Counted from the stretch's first letter, positions 11,655 to 24,533 are shown. The stretch: 64,000 nucleotides of DNA from Cunninghamella blakesleeana (GCA_017871115.1 JAFCIZ010000007.1:434001-498000), one strand, 5' to 3'. Program-made: numbers and translations. Notes: generated by a model from the sequence alone, not told the origin.

Positions 11655-12453
11655 AAACAATTAGTTTTTAATAATAATAATAATAACAATAGCTATTATT
11701 ATTGTTACCAAGGGTTCTATTTATTATTATGAAATGATCATTATGTACTTTTATTATTTGTATGTTTTGTAGTATACGGATTTAAAAAAATCATGCATGA
11801 TCCATGTATTCATGTTGTTGTTGTTGTTTTTTTTTTTAAAGCCAATCAAAAACAAAAGGTGGCGATGGATATGAAAAGAATTACTATTTCTAGTTACTAT
11901 CATTACACTTTTATTTATTTGGTATATTTATATATATATATATAAATGAATGATCATCATTAAAAAAAAAAAAGAAAATGTTTCTTTTTTTATTATAGCT
12001 TAAATATATGTATAATAAATTCTTAATTATTAATCTTTTATATACATTTTGCATAGTGTAGGTAGATATGTACTGAGTACAAAATGAAAATAAAAAAAAA
12101 TAACAAACTCGGAACCGAATGGGATACTATTCTCCTCATAAGGAAAAAAAAAGTCCGCCGATTTTTTTCTTTTTCTTTTTTTTATTTCTTTTTCTCTTTT
12201 TCTCTATATTATTTCTTTTTTTCTTCTTCTTCTTCTTTACAACTCAATATATTTATTTTATTTACTTGTAATTTATTTTATTTATTTTCTAATTCTTCTT
12301 CTCTCTATTTCTAATTCTTCTTTTCTCTATTTTTTTTTTTTTTTTTAAATTTTTATCACTTTTTGTTTTACTTTGTTATATATTCATTCTAGTTAACTCT
12401 ATATATATAGATATATTTATGTGTATATCTATATATTTTATATATACTTGTAT
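10050..12453. other. Long intergenic region: nuclease-gene promoter side and PH-gene promoter side
   Basis: No conserved coding sequence was found outside the 52-base repeat. 10060-10775 is very AT-rich. 10880-10990 has a purine-rich then T-rich block, and 11628-11655 is an (AAAT)n-like run. 12150-12360 is a pyrimidine-rich tract (TTC/TTTCTC repeats) directly before the PH-domain gene, typical of fungal promoters or leader introns. A palindromic (TA)n run is near 11930-11945. Confidence 0.5.
10776..10827. repeat. Right 52-base direct repeat flanking the nuclease-like gene
   Basis: This is the partner of the copy at 9108-9159, in the same orientation. 1616 bases separate the copies and the period is 1668 bases. 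Sequence similarity stops abruptly on both sides of each copy. Confidence 0.9.
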
Positions 12454-14097
12454 ATGATTCCCGAGTACATCCATTTAAACGAATCTTGTATTATAGATCC
12501 AATGCTATTACCATTTATGAACAACAATAATAATAAAGATAATATTAACCAGACACTACCGATACCATCCACTTCTACAACAGATAAAACTACACAACGA
12601 AACTCCATAATATCACATTATTCAACAACAACAAGTGGATCCACTTTTAGAGATAGTTTTGCAAGTAGTGATGGGACAAATGAATACGAAGAACTACAAG
12701 CGCGACAACAGTGGTCAGCAGAACAAAGTTCCCTTGGGCACGTGCGTTCAGGTATATTAGATATTTATATATTTTTTATTTTTTAAATAAAAATAATAAA
12801 AAAAGACTAAGGATGAAATGATTGGGTTTGTGTATGGTCGGAAAACAGAAATAGAGGGTTCCTTAATTTTTTTTTAAATTGACTATTTTAGTTTTAAAAA
12901 AAAAATAACCATTTCCCCAATCTTTCTTTTTTGTTTATATTTATTATTAACGTTTTTTATTAACCTTCTTTTCCTTCTTCTTCTTACCTTTTTTTTTCTT
13001 TCTTTTTTTTTTGACCTTACTATTTTTAGAAAGATTACCTTCTACAACATCTTCTTCTTTGCAACCTTCTTCAAGATATCTATTATCCGGAGCAACTAGT
13101 TCAGAAACTTTTCGACAACAAGAATTACAGCGCTTTTATCCTCCCGCACCTCCATCTTTATCATCACCACCACCTTCCTCTTCTCCTATACCAAAAGATT
13201 ATTCCTCTTCACGTAAAGTTAAAGCATTATCTGACCCTTTTACTACAATGCCATCTATTGCTTTAGTAACACAACCAATGGAAATGAAAACATCATCTTA
13301 TCACCCTCACTATAATCCATCCAATTCTACCGCCACCACCATACCTACTTATTTTAATGACCCATGGACAATGACAGTTAATTTAGCATTAAACGATGCT
13401 ATCTGTCAAGATTGGTTATACAAATATGAAACACCAACATTTGCATTCTCCCGCTCATGGAAACGTCGTTATGTTGTGTTATTGGATAAAACAGTATATA
13501 TTTTCAAATCAAGTCATCATTCTCAACATCATTATAAAAAATTTTATACAACCTCCTCCTCATCATCCTTTTCAACCACAACACCTCCTATACCAAGTGA
13601 TCGCTTTTTATTAACAGAGGATACATTGGTGTTTGTGTCACAAGAGTTTAAAAAAGGGTGTGTAATAGAATTAAGGAAGCCTTTATGTAAATGGTACCTT
13701 CGATGTGAATCCATTGATCAAATGAAATGTTGGTTAAAAATCTTGAAAAAAGTCGTTGCTTGTATCAAGTTAAATTATCCTTCGCCTTTAACAACTAAAT
13801 TAATATCAAGCCTATCATTAACGGATGATGCTCGATTATTAATTCCTAAATCTTCTTCTTCCTCTCCTTCGCCATCCTCTACTCCATATTCTTTTCAACA
13901 ACAGTTATTACAGCAACAACAGCAGCAACAACAACAATTGCAAGAACAACAACAACAAAGATCACATTCGCAAAGGTTATCGCCTTTATCTAAAAGATTA
14001 TTGAGTTATAGTAAAAAAAGAAATAGTACACCTCCTACGCTATTACAGCAACAACAACAACAGCCATTTATAGCATTGCCACCCATATCATTTTTGG

Positions 14098-14137
<40 letters not shown>

Positions 14138-14387
14138 CCCTAAACGTCAATCTTTAACACAAATACCTCATTGGGAAAAAACATTACCTCCTGCACTTCC
14201 TCCACCTACTTCTTTACCTCCACCTCCACCAACAACAGCATCGTCTCCATCTCCCCGTATAATGACTCGATCTTTTTCAGCAGGTTCTACATCTTTTAAA
14301 AAACGATCAAATGAATCATTATCTCCCATCCAATTACCAACTGTTGTTGAAACTTTGGGTGATTCTATTGATCTATCTTTTAAATAA
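12454..14387 (+). CDS. PH-domain protein with Gln/Asn/Pro-rich tail
   Basis: Two exons (12454-12751 and 13030-14387) give 551 residues. The first ATG in frame (MIPEYIHLNESC) was chosen; an alternative downstream ATG precedes LLPFMNNNNN. The N-terminal half is Ser/Thr/Pro-rich. A pleckstrin-homology domain lies at about residues 226-345: it begins QDWLYKYETPTFAFSRSWKR, continues YVVLLDKTVYIFKSS, has a His/Ser/Thr-rich loop insertion between strands, and closes with the typical Trp-bearing C-terminal helix (SIDQMKCWLKILKKVVACI). PH domains bind phosphoinositides or proteins at membranes, so a cortical or signalling adaptor role is inferred. The C-terminal 200 residues are disordered with Gln runs, a run of about 12 Asn encoded by (AAT)n, and polyproline motifs that could bind SH3 or WW domains. 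No catalytic domain is seen and no orthologue is named. Confidence 0.8.
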
Positions 14388-15262
14388 TCATTTTAATACC
14401 ATTTATTCTTTTTTTTAATATATATATATATATATTTATATATATGATTCCTTGTTTATATTTTTCATTTTTCATATTTTTTTTTAAATATATAGTATAT
14501 AGTATACATACACACATATATATGTATATATTTTGTATAAATAATCCCTTAATTAAACTTTTTTCTACTACGTAAATAAATCTTTTTCCTTAATTTTTTT
14601 TTTCCTTCTATAATTAACTATTTTCCTTTCATAGTTACAAACTTTTTTTTTTTTTATTATTATTATTATGGATTAATAATAGTACTAAAACCTTTTACCT
14701 GAGTTTTATAAAACTTTTTATATTTTTTTAGTATATCATTTTATCTATATTAAGGGTCTGGACAAAAAAGCTGATCATTTTTTTTTTTAAATGCAGATGA
14801 TTATAAAATACTTTTTTTTGTGAGAGAGAAAGAATTATCTCTGAGAAATTAGTATAGTAATAATGAAAGAAATAGTTTTTTTTTTTGATTATCAAATGCT
14901 GACCACGTGATATAATCCGCTGTATTTATTTTTTTACTTTTTTTTTTTTTTTTTTTTTTCAAATTTTTTTTTTTTTTATTTTTATACAATTATCCTTTTT
15001 TATTTTTTTATTTACACAAGTTTATTCATATGGGTATTATTTGTAAATATAGAAAACAATATGAAGGAGAAAGTGTTACGTACCTTTTTCATATAATTAA
15101 GGTTTCGAAAATGTTTCACCTTGAGAATATATATCGGAGATGTTACGAAAATAAAATAGTAATAAGCAAAAAAAATTAGTTTATTGTTTATTGTTTCTTT
15201 TTTTTTAATTCCCCACTTTTTATTATTCAAACAAAGCTAATCACATTTATTAAAATAAAAAA
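14388..15262. other. Intergenic, T-rich; no gene seen
   Basis: The region contains the PH-gene 3' UTR ((TA)n at 14420-14432 and 14440-14445), many T runs (14938-14980 is mostly T) and the promoter of the small gene at 15263. Minus-strand open frames here are low complexity. Confidence 0.5.
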
Positions 15263-15502
15263 ATGGCAAGTTTAGGCCATTTTCGATTTATTAACGGCGA
15301 AGAATATCAAAGTCAACTCTATAGTGTGACGGATAACGAAAGAAATGAATGTATTGAAAAAATGAAAAACGAAGGCATTTCATTTGTTGTGTCAGAAAGT
15401 AAGTACCTTGCTATTTTTACTAAAACAGCTGAATATAATAAAGGTTTAAAAATCGTCTCTTCTATTGGTAAACAAATTGATATTGCTAGCGATTATAAAT
15501 GA
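15263..15502 (+). CDS. Small orphan protein, 79 residues
   Basis: This is a single-exon gene with an A-rich ATG context (AAAAAAATGGCA), the best in its neighbourhood. The protein is balanced in composition (MASLGHFRFINGEEYQSQLY, then NERNECIEKMKNEGISFVVS and KYLAIFTKTAEYNKGLKIVS) and unlike the Phe/Ile/Lys strings that AT-rich noise produces. It predicts as a compact mixed alpha/beta soluble protein with one Cys and no signal peptide or membrane span. I do not recognise the family. The TAA stop is followed by an AT-rich tail. It stands alone, about 880 bases from the PH gene and 1.9 kb from the next gene. Confidence 0.6.
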   Translation: MASLGHFRFINGEEYQSQLYSVTDNERNECIEKMKNEGISFVVSESKYLAIFTKTAEYNKGLKIVSSIGKQIDIASDYK

Positions 15503-17426
15503 TTTTCCAGCAAAAAAAAAAACAGGTTTTTTATTATTTTTATTATTAAATAAATTAAATAATATTTATAAATAAATAAAAGCAAGCCACGTTTTTGAAT
15601 TGAACATAATTCTGTATATTAGAGAAGAAAATTAAAGTTGCCTTGATTTTATGCTACTTAATATACATAAAAATAATTCATTCTCGACTTTTCTTTCTCT
15701 TTTTTTTTTGTTTGTTTGTTTGACCGATTTAGTAATTCTATATGAAGGTAGATAAATGTTTAACTTGGATATATCTGACATCAATTTATGAAATTTAGCC
15801 TACCACTAAAGGATAGTCATGTAGATTATTGGTCTACTAAAATTTCAGATCGATCAGTTTATGATCTATTGAGAATAGTAAGTTTTTAGCTAGAACATGG
15901 CTTTTTCAAATTAATACAACAATATTCTAGATGATTCTATGAAAATTAGAAGCTACTTTTAGAAAATGGCTATGCTGTTGGCTTGTTCAAATTACACATC
16001 GATCAGTCTATTAAATAAAAACGCGAATGTGTATTTCGTTTTAATATGATTCTTTAAAGTAATAAATATTTATAGTCATTTTTTGAAAATTTAACCAATT
16101 CTTAGAGGATAGCGATGCTACATAGTTATTAAAGCACCAAATCAATTGCTTCATTATTTAAAATGATAAATATATATAATGAGTGCACTTTTTTGAAGTT
16201 TTATTAAAAAAGAGTTTGATCACATCTACATTTATTTTGCTCAGAAAAATTCAAGGATGGCGGAATTTAATTTTTTTAAAAAAAAAATGGTATAGATTTT
16301 TCACATAGTTTCTGTACTTTATTAAAATAAATAACAATATTACTGGTAGTATATTAATTAGAATTTAACAAAATAAACAGCATCTTCTTGAAATAATAAT
16401 ATATTTTATGAAGTATAGTTTAATTTTTAATTCATCTATTAAGTCCTTCTTCTTGGATTCAAGTTTAACTTTTATGCACTTTTTTTTACTTTTTTATCAA
16501 TCGCAGTTTTCTACTAGTCTTTTTTTAATGCTTGATATTAAACTGCTTTTTATCCATCTTTTTCACTTTTTTATACGATAATTATGGCATTTGTAATTGC
16601 TATTGTAATTATAGAACACTTCATTGTATTTGGCTATCTTTGAAGGTTTATTTAATTATTCTCTCTCCCCTCCCTATTAATAACATATAAAAAAGATAAG
16701 TTAACAACAATATTTATATTCATAATGATATCTTTGAAAAATTTCAAATGAATAATACAGAAATATTCTTTTTTCAGCTCTTATATACATATGTTCCAAT
16801 TTTTGCATTCCAAGTCGTTACTTTATATAGATATTATAAATGTATAAACAACGGAGTAGAACATTTAAATAGGAAATACATGAATTCTCTTTTATTTATG
16901 TGACGTATTTCGATTCTTTTTTTTTTTTTTTTTTTTTTTAATACCTATATTCAAGGTAAGCATAATTACATGATCAAAAAATAATAGTTATTATACTAAT
17001 ATATATATATATATGCATATAAAAAATATCATTTATAAATAATAAATATATATTCCTTCGAAAAAAAAATCAAAGGAGGTTGTGTCGAATTATTTTTTTA
17101 CGCCATTTAAATTAAAAAAAAGAAAAAGAATGCACATGTAGAGAAAAGAAAATACTTGTATTAAGGTTCCCCTGTTGTTTATGTTCAATAATAAAGAGAT
17201 AATCTACCAAAATAAATAATAAAGTTCAATATAAAAATACGTATATCTATTTATATAAACTAGAAATGTAGATATGCGAACGTATGTATATAATAACTTT
17301 GATTTGAAAATTTATATAAATTCTGACTATTTTTTATTTCTTTTTTTCTTTTTTAAATAATTTCTACCTAAAGATTTCTCTTTTTTTTATAAAATCTCTT
17401 GTTACCAAGCCTTATTTTTAAAATAA
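15503..17426. other. Intergenic region with degenerate repeats, no intact gene
   Basis: 1.9 kb without an intact frame. It contains a diverged three-copy tandem repeat (15787-16165, listed separately), a T run at 16918-16939 and (TA)n at 17001-17014. The last 130 bases, T-rich, form the promoter or leader of the secreted-peptide gene. Confidence 0.5.
15787..16165. repeat. Degenerate tandem repeat, three copies of about 145-150 bases
   Basis: Copies begin near 15787, 15939 and 16081, each starting with a (T)TATGAAAATTA-like block, followed by an AGGATAG/AAATGGCTATG-like block, and ending in an ATCGATCAGT(T/C)TAT-like block (third copy ATCAATTGCTTCATT). Identity between copies is only moderate by eye. 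Confidence 0.45.
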
Positions 17427-17435
17427 CCCAAGAAA

Positions 17436-17672
17436 GTGAAATTCTTTTATTTATCAAGTTTATTATCTATTGTTGCTTATGTTTCCGCCGTTAGTGAATG
17501 TCCAGTAGGTGGTGCAGGTGCTGGTGTTTATGGTCCTGGCGCTACTGCTCCTATTCCAATTCCAAGTGGAGGAATTGAAGAAGGGTGTCCTGTGTGTGTG
17601 ACTAAAGGTTATCTATATGGTGAAATTTGTGTTTGGCAAGGAATTGAAACTTTTTGTAAATGTTCTAATTAA
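17436..17672 (+). CDS. Small secreted cysteine-rich protein; start codon unresolved (GTG)
   Basis: The frame encodes a 78-residue precursor with a clear signal peptide (KFFYLSSLLSIVAYVSA, cleavage likely after SA) and a mature part of about 60 residues with six cysteines: one near the N-terminus, a Gly/Pro/Ala-rich linker (GGAGAGVYGPGATAPIPIP), then CPVC, EIC and CKC at the end. Six Cys suggests three disulfides and an extracellular role; a wall, defence or effector-like function is inference only. The frame has no ATG: the codon before KFF is GTG at 17436, and an in-frame TAA lies at 17424-17426. The start is therefore GTG, another near-cognate codon, an ATG split by an intron (A|TG, with AAAG as acceptor), or a lost ATG. 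No donor that restores ATG was found upstream. Otherwise the coding sequence is intact. Confidence 0.65.
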   Translation: MKFFYLSSLLSIVAYVSAVSECPVGGAGAGVYGPGATAPIPIPSGGIEEGCPVCVTKGYLYGEICVWQGIETFCKCSN

Positions 17673-18044
17673 GCGTGATTTTTATTCAATTTATTATTAT
17701 TTAATAAATGTTTATTTCTAATTTTTTTTGTTTTTATTTTTTTGAAAGTATGTAATATATCATTATGAAAATATCATATATAAAGAAAAAAAAATCAAAA
17801 AATAGGTCAAAGAAATGATTTTTTATTTCATTAGGATATCGTTCAATCTTATATTGTGATTTTTACTAATGATTGCTATGAAAAAAATAAAATAAAAAAA
17901 AATAGAAAAATAAGAAAGATTAAAATAAAGAAGAATGAGAGTAAGAAAGGGGTATTCAATTCATCTTTTTTCTTTCTTTTTTTATTGTTATAGATAGTCA
18001 TTTAATGTAGAATATGTATATAGTTTTTTATATGAAAGAGCGAA
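17673..18044. other. Convergent intergenic spacer
   Basis: Contains the 3' UTRs of the secreted-peptide gene (+) and the Unc13-like gene (-). AT-rich with A runs; nothing further seen. Confidence 0.5.
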
Positions 18045-19593
18045 TTACTTTAAAGGTGATAAAGAAGAAGAGCTTCGTGGAGGGGGAAGAAGGTTATTGT
18101 TATTAGGTAAATCACCATTGGGGTCTAAAAGAGATTGGTCTTGTTGCTGTTGTTGATTTGATTCATCATCATTGTTGTTAATATTCTCTGCAGTATTGTT
18201 ATCGTAAGTGTTTGCAGTGTTATTTCTTCGTTTAAATTCATTATGTAAAAAGTCTTTAACTTCTTTTCCAGGTCGCATACGTAAAATACGTAAAATTGTT
18301 TCACTATTAGGTAAATCCGTTGCAATACTTGACTTGCGTTGAGATTTAGGTTTGTTAGCCATGGTATGTTTGGAATGATATACGGTTTTACTACGATCTG
18401 TTTTTCTACCTCCTCGCATTTTCATAGCCACTTGATTCTTTAAAACAGTATTATATCCTTCAATTAATTTTTCTGTTTCCATGGTATAGGCAGCATTGAT
18501 GGCTAAAAGAGCATGATAAGATGAATTTTCCAATTGATCCAAAGGTACAGCATCGCCATCTTCACCACCATTGAATAAAATTTTTAATAATTCCAACCAT
18601 TTAAATACAACATGCATTTCATATTCATCTAAAGGTGTCATGTCAGATTGTAATTCAGATAAAGGTGGTAACATGATGCCTTCTAAAATGTATAATATAT
18701 CTTTCCATATCTTTAAAATGACCATCTTCATAGTGGTTTCTGTTAAATTATCATTTAAGATTTGCAAATTTCGTTCCAAATAATCCAAGACAGGTGCGAT
18801 ACAATCTTCACAATCTTGTAAACTTGGATCTACTTGAGTATTACTACGACTGAAGGCTGAAAAGAAACTGCGCTCTCTTCCTAAAAGGACATCTAAGGTA
18901 CGTCTTGTTAAATGTTGACGAAGGAATTTTCCCATTCTATCCACGATATAGCCTGCTGTATCATTTTCTGCACGTCTTAATGTCCTTACTGCTTTACCAA
19001 ACCAGAATTGGATATCATCTTTTTCTCCTTCCATACTAACACGTAAAATTAATTTGCCTTGAGGATGCAATTTTAATACTAGTTCATGTGTCTGATAATC
19101 ATCAAAGTATTGAGGTGATAATTGGAACCACACTGCACCACATTCGCCACCAACACCAATAAGATCTTCATCGTTCACTACAGCTAATACGTCCACAGTT
19201 GTTTCATCTAACCAGATATCAAAGGTTTGATCCCATCTTGGATTAAGTGTTTCATACATGGTTTTAGTACGACTGCTGACATGTTTATCCCCAAATTCAA
19301 GAACTACATAAGGATCAGATAATCCATTTTTATCTGTAGGTGCTAAATTTTCTGCTCTGACAACTTTAACTGAATATAAATAATTTTTTTGTTCCCCTTT
19401 ATCCACTGTTGGTGTACTATTTTCACGCATATATTCTGCTACTTCATCTGCGTCTACTATTCCATATAATCGGTCCAATCTTAATCTAGCTGCTTCAAGA
19501 TCATTAAGCCTTATACATAACTATTCGTTTTTTTTTTTTTAAATATAAAATAAAATTAAATAAATTGATATATTAATGTATGCAATCGTAACT

Positions 19594-19638
<45 letters not shown>

Positions 19639-19891
19639 AAAAAAATAAATTCAAATTATCTAGCTTACTTCTTTGGTGAAATCTAATGACACTGAGGATT
19701 CTTTACTTGGCCGACTTCCAATAAATAATTGCGCTCTATCGAAAAATGCTGTTGTTGCATATGCATCTTGTGAACTGCCATTTTTGGGAAACAAATCATC
19801 ATGAATCATAGTTTCAATTGTAAAAGTATATTGTTCAATAGCAATGCCAATAACCTATATAACATTAATATTAATATATGTAATACATTTG

Positions 19892-19925
<34 letters not shown>

Positions 19926-21256
19926 AAAACTACCTTGGATAAGACAGTTAAGAATCGACAACGTTGTAATTCATTTGGCCATTGAAGATCTTGTACAAAA
20001 TCTACAGCTTGATGGAACATACTAAATAAATCCACAATAGAAGAAGAATGTCCTGTTGATTCATTAAGAGGCACAAACTACAGCAATAAAGTAAAATAAA
20101 AAACAAGTATAAGTAATTATAATTTTTAAAATAGGGGTAAATATGTAAATGTTTATTCATTTAATTTCTATTACCTCGTCTTGTTTAATGGCATTTTCTA
20201 CCCATTCAAGAGTCGCGTTATTTGTAGTAATTAACCAACGTCGTACATGTGATAAGAACCAGGATTCTACTTTGAATAATGCTGTTTTATTTCTATTAAA
20301 AAAGAGGAAAGAGAAAAGAGAAAAAAGGCAAAAAAAAAAGATGTTATTTTATAATTATATATATATATATATATCATTAGCACTATCGCATTACTTACTT
20401 TGGCCCATGCTGATCATAGAGCCTTTTAAGACTCAATACTTTGTGGTATAATTCAAAAGTAACTTCAATGGGGGCTGTTTTACAATCAGGCATATATGAC
20501 CAATTTTCAATTTCTAAAGCAAAATAAGGCATTTGGCGAGCCATAATGATACCAGGTACATTAATAATGCTATATATAAATAATGATACAAATAATAATA
20601 AAATATGTTAGTTTATCTTTAAAGGAATCCATTTCCTGTTGATGCGTATTATCCAGTAGTTTGATATATTAATAACAAATAATTACTCTTTAAGAGGTGT
20701 TTTGAATTTCTTGTTAGTTAATGATACATATTCTTTAATCAGCTTATCAGCTAAATTTAATAAGTTTGTTAAGCAATCATCACTTTGATTATTTGCTTCA
20801 CGTTCTACTATTCTCCATCTTTCAACAGCAGCACCCTATAAAAATAAAATAATTTATTAGAACTTTTTTTTTTTAAAAAAAATAAAATAAAAATAAAATA
20901 GCTTATTACTTCAACGACTTCTTCCAAATTATGTAATTGTTGTAAAGGATTAGCATGGTCTTCTAAATAAGCTGGGTTTTCATAAATTTTGTCCAACATA
21001 GCAATGATATCACTTATCCACTGAGGACTAATTTTTTCAGAAACATAAAAAAAAAAAGTTCAATTACTACATCTCTCAATTATTATTAATATCTCTGAAA
21101 AAACTTACTTGATTTTCCAATAATCTGATAAAGCATCTGCTAATTCGTGTAAAAGAGTTTGATTTAATCCTTCAAAGACTCGAATTAAACTTTCACGCTA
21201 TTTGATTTAATATGGAATAATAGTAATGGAAATGAATTAATAATCCACCTTATATA

Positions 21257-21328
<72 letters not shown>

Positions 21329-22999
21329 TTGACTTTAACTTTTTTTTTTTTTTTTTAAAAAAAAAACTTACATCATTGATTGCCCAAGTTGATACATCAA
21401 ATTCTTTAATTACTTTATCTAAAGCACGAATCCCATCACCTACATCATCCATATTTAATTGTTCATACTCATATCTAGCTTTGACAAGTTCTAAGTAAAG
21501 TACAGCACGATAAGGAGCAGATAATCGCCATGTTTTCCAACATTCACGTAAAAGTTCATCTGTTTGTTGTGATAATATACTAGCTTTAGCACGTTCAGCC
21601 TCGCCATTGACACCCATATCGAAATCAATACATGCATTCATTAATACTCTGTAATGTCCTCTTGGGTCATTTGGAATATATGTAAATGTACTTTCAGGAC
21701 GCTAGATAATAAATAAAGTATTAATAAAAAAAAAATAAAAAATGTGAAAGAAAAAGTTAGATTTTGTTTTTATTTCAACCTTTTTAATTTTTTTTAATTG
21801 TTAGTATGACTTACGTTTTCATTATCGGAACTAACCATGGAAGATCGATTGCTAGATAAAAGGTTTGATTTACCAACATCCATTTCACTCCCAGCACCAA
21901 TGGATAATTTAGGATTCATTAACATAAGGGATTTCATTAATTCTGTTAATTGTTTTAATTCACGTTTTTGCCAATTATCATATACTTGTTGTGATGCATA
22001 ATCTTCACGACGACCAGGAAAAGGTTGGTTTGTATGAACATTATTAATACATTTTTTTAAATCTAGTAAGAAGGCCTAATTTTTTTTAAAAAAAGAAAAA
22101 TAATAGTATAAATATTAGCAAATAAATCAAAAACAGCTACGACAGTAATATATTTATATTTATAGAATATTTACCGATTCTGTACATAAGGGCTCCAATT
22201 CTCTTAACATTTTTCTATGTTCTAAATCTTCAATTTCAAATACAGTTTTAACCGTTTGGATCATAGGATATTTTTCAAGAGCTTCAAAGGAATTTTTGGT
22301 ATCAGCATTACTGCGTTGTTGATGATGATCGGAGGATCTTTTCGAAGTTGGGCCAAGAAACCCATTTAATTTATCCATTAATTCAGGCGTAGCCAAGTTG
22401 GGAGCATCTTCTTCCACTGTCACCAATGCTATTTCAGCAAATCGGGCCATGTATTTATTTAAATCATTATACCATATAGCTGGATTAGGATTGTTTTTTT
22501 TTAATTCAGCCTCACTTGTTTTTAAAAAGATGATCACCAAATCGTTAACGGTACCTGTAGGTTTGTATCTATGTTGACCAAGTACTTTTTGAAATTGGCG
22601 TATTACTGTTAAGAATCTCAAATCAAGGTATTCGGGTTTGCTTGTATTTTCACCAGATGTTATTTCTTCAAACCGTTTATGAAGACCTCTGACCATTTCT
22701 TTACTGAGTTTATCTGTTTTATTCATTGAGGTAGCGCCATCTATCATACTACCAAACATATCACTCACACCACCCATACCAAGATGAGTAGATGCTCGTC
22801 TATCCTTTTTGTCTTGTTGTTGTTGTTGTGATTGTGAATCGTCATTATCAAAAGCATCTTGAGGTTTGATTTGTTCATGATAGGCTCGTATAGCACACTT
22901 TAAAGCATATTCGTAAACTGTTTTTTTATTAATGGTTCTTCCTGAACGACGTGCTCCAGCTCCACCTCTTCTTAACGTTGACCCTTTTTTTACTTCCAT
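18045..22999 (-). CDS. Unc13/Munc13-like protein (Ync13/Git1 type) with C2 domain
   Basis: Eleven exons join in frame into a protein of about 1,300 residues. Fungal relatives (S. pombe Ync13, Git1) act at membranes: Ync13 regulates vesicle traffic and wall integrity during cytokinesis, Git1 acts in glucose/cAMP signalling. Exon 1 (22175-22999) starts MEVKKGSTLRRGGAGARRSG and contains TVYEYALKCAIRAYHEQIKP, typical of this family's N-terminus. The middle is helical MUN/MHD-type sequence, for example SLIRVFEGLNQTLLHELADA and VDLFSMFHQAVDFVQDLQWP. A C2 domain begins about residue 853 (YLYSVKVVRAENLAPTDKNG, then LSDPYVVLEFG and TLNPRWDQTFDIW), with the Asp residues needed to bind Ca2+ apparently present (DKNGLSDPY). 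A second helical MHD follows, then a Gln/Asn/Pro/Ser-rich tail. Introns carry (CA)n, (TA)n and poly-T microsatellites. No frame problems were seen. Ync13 versus Git1 is not resolved. Confidence 0.85.
21260..21320. repeat. Compound (CA)n-(TA)n microsatellite in an intron
   Basis: About 15 CA units run directly into about 15 TA units inside an intron of the Unc13-like gene. Confidence 0.9.
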
Positions 23000-23053
23000 A
23001 TATATTTATTGATTTAATTTTTATGAGAAAGAAAGCAAATTTAAGTATGTGTG

Positions 23054-23086
<33 letters not shown>

Positions 23087-23692
23087 ATATAGATATATAT
23101 ATAAATTATAGTAAAAGAAAGAAAAACGAAAAAAAAAAAGAGGCAAGAAAAAAAGGAAAAGGGGATTAAAATAGAAGTAAAAAAAAAGCCAAAAAAAAGT
23201 GTGTTGAGATTTAAAAATTTCTGTACTACTGTTTATTTTATTTTTTAAAACTTATTAAAGCCTATTTTTTTTTTTTTTACAAAATAGATAGAATATATGT
23301 ATTATAAGTTTTTTATAATATTTATATATTACAATATATATATATTTATTATAATATATATAAATTTATATATAAAATAAAAGTAAATGAAAATAACTAC
23401 TATTATTATTTTTTGTTTGTTTCTATTTATTATCTGTTAATTAATTATGTTATTATGTCAAAGTTTTTGATTTGGTAAATTTGATATTAATATTAAGCTT
23501 TTTTTATTTTTATTTTTGGTAGCCCGCTCTCAGGAGAGAGGTAGAGTGAGATAATCCTGGATGGTGAGTGTAACTCTATATATGGTATAACCAGAAATGC
23601 ATTTTATTAGGTTCCATAAGTGGCTCCAACGAAAATCCCTACAGCTCCACTTTTTCTAATTTGCAGTTGCAGCTTTATGCTATACTCACAGA

Positions 23693-23732
<40 letters not shown>

Positions 23733-24402
23733 CTGCTTTTGCTCAACTTTTACTTTTATATGATAATACATGATCCTATTATTAATAAAAAATGTTATTT
23801 TTTTTTTAGTTCTCTTTATTTTATATATAAATATAAAAAGAGCAAATAGATAAATATGTAATTATCAAAGATGTGTTTTTTTTTTATTTTAAAAAAAACA
23901 ATTGAAAATATTACTCAATGGTTAATACCTTAGGTTAAATAACCATCTAATTTCATCAATAATAACCCACTTGACTTGAAATTTTAACAATTCAATAACA
24001 TAACCAATCTTTATATATAAATTAAATTTCATTATATAATCTTAATTATTGGTTGAGCTATTTAAGGATTTGTATTTAATCTAAATATGGATTTATCTTT
24101 ACAGGTAATAAAGCAATTAGCTTGAAATTTAAACAATTAAATGACTGTTGATTGTTTTATTTTAAAAATAAAATAGGGTGAGGTAAAGAATGCTACGTAT
24201 AGATTAAAAAGTAAAGATAAATAAAAGGAATTGTCATATATATGATCCTGTGGGTATAATATAAAGCTATATCTACATACGTATGATAATATGGTTTGGA
24301 GATATCGAGAAACTGTTTTATTATAATCCAGCAAAAAAAAAAAAAAAAAATTATAAAGCATTAAAAAATTTTAAAGTAAAAACAATTATAATTATAATTA
24401 TA

Positions 24403-24438
<36 letters not shown>

Positions 24439-24533
24439 TTAATAAAAACACCCAAATATATACATACATATACATATACATACATATGTATATATATATA
24501 TAAAGAATAAAAAAGAAAAATTATTTTATCATT
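23000..24533. other. Intergenic region with a GC-richer island at about 23515-23690
   Basis: Upstream of the Unc13-like gene and downstream of the importin-like gene. The island at 23515-23690 is visibly less AT-rich than its surroundings. Its minus strand carries a short open frame (about 24 codons) ending IRKSGAVGIFVGATYGT before TAA, compatible with the 3' remnant of a gene or transposon. It lies next to a (TA)n run at 23699-23722. (TAA)n is present at 24410-24440. No intact gene was seen. Confidence 0.45.
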
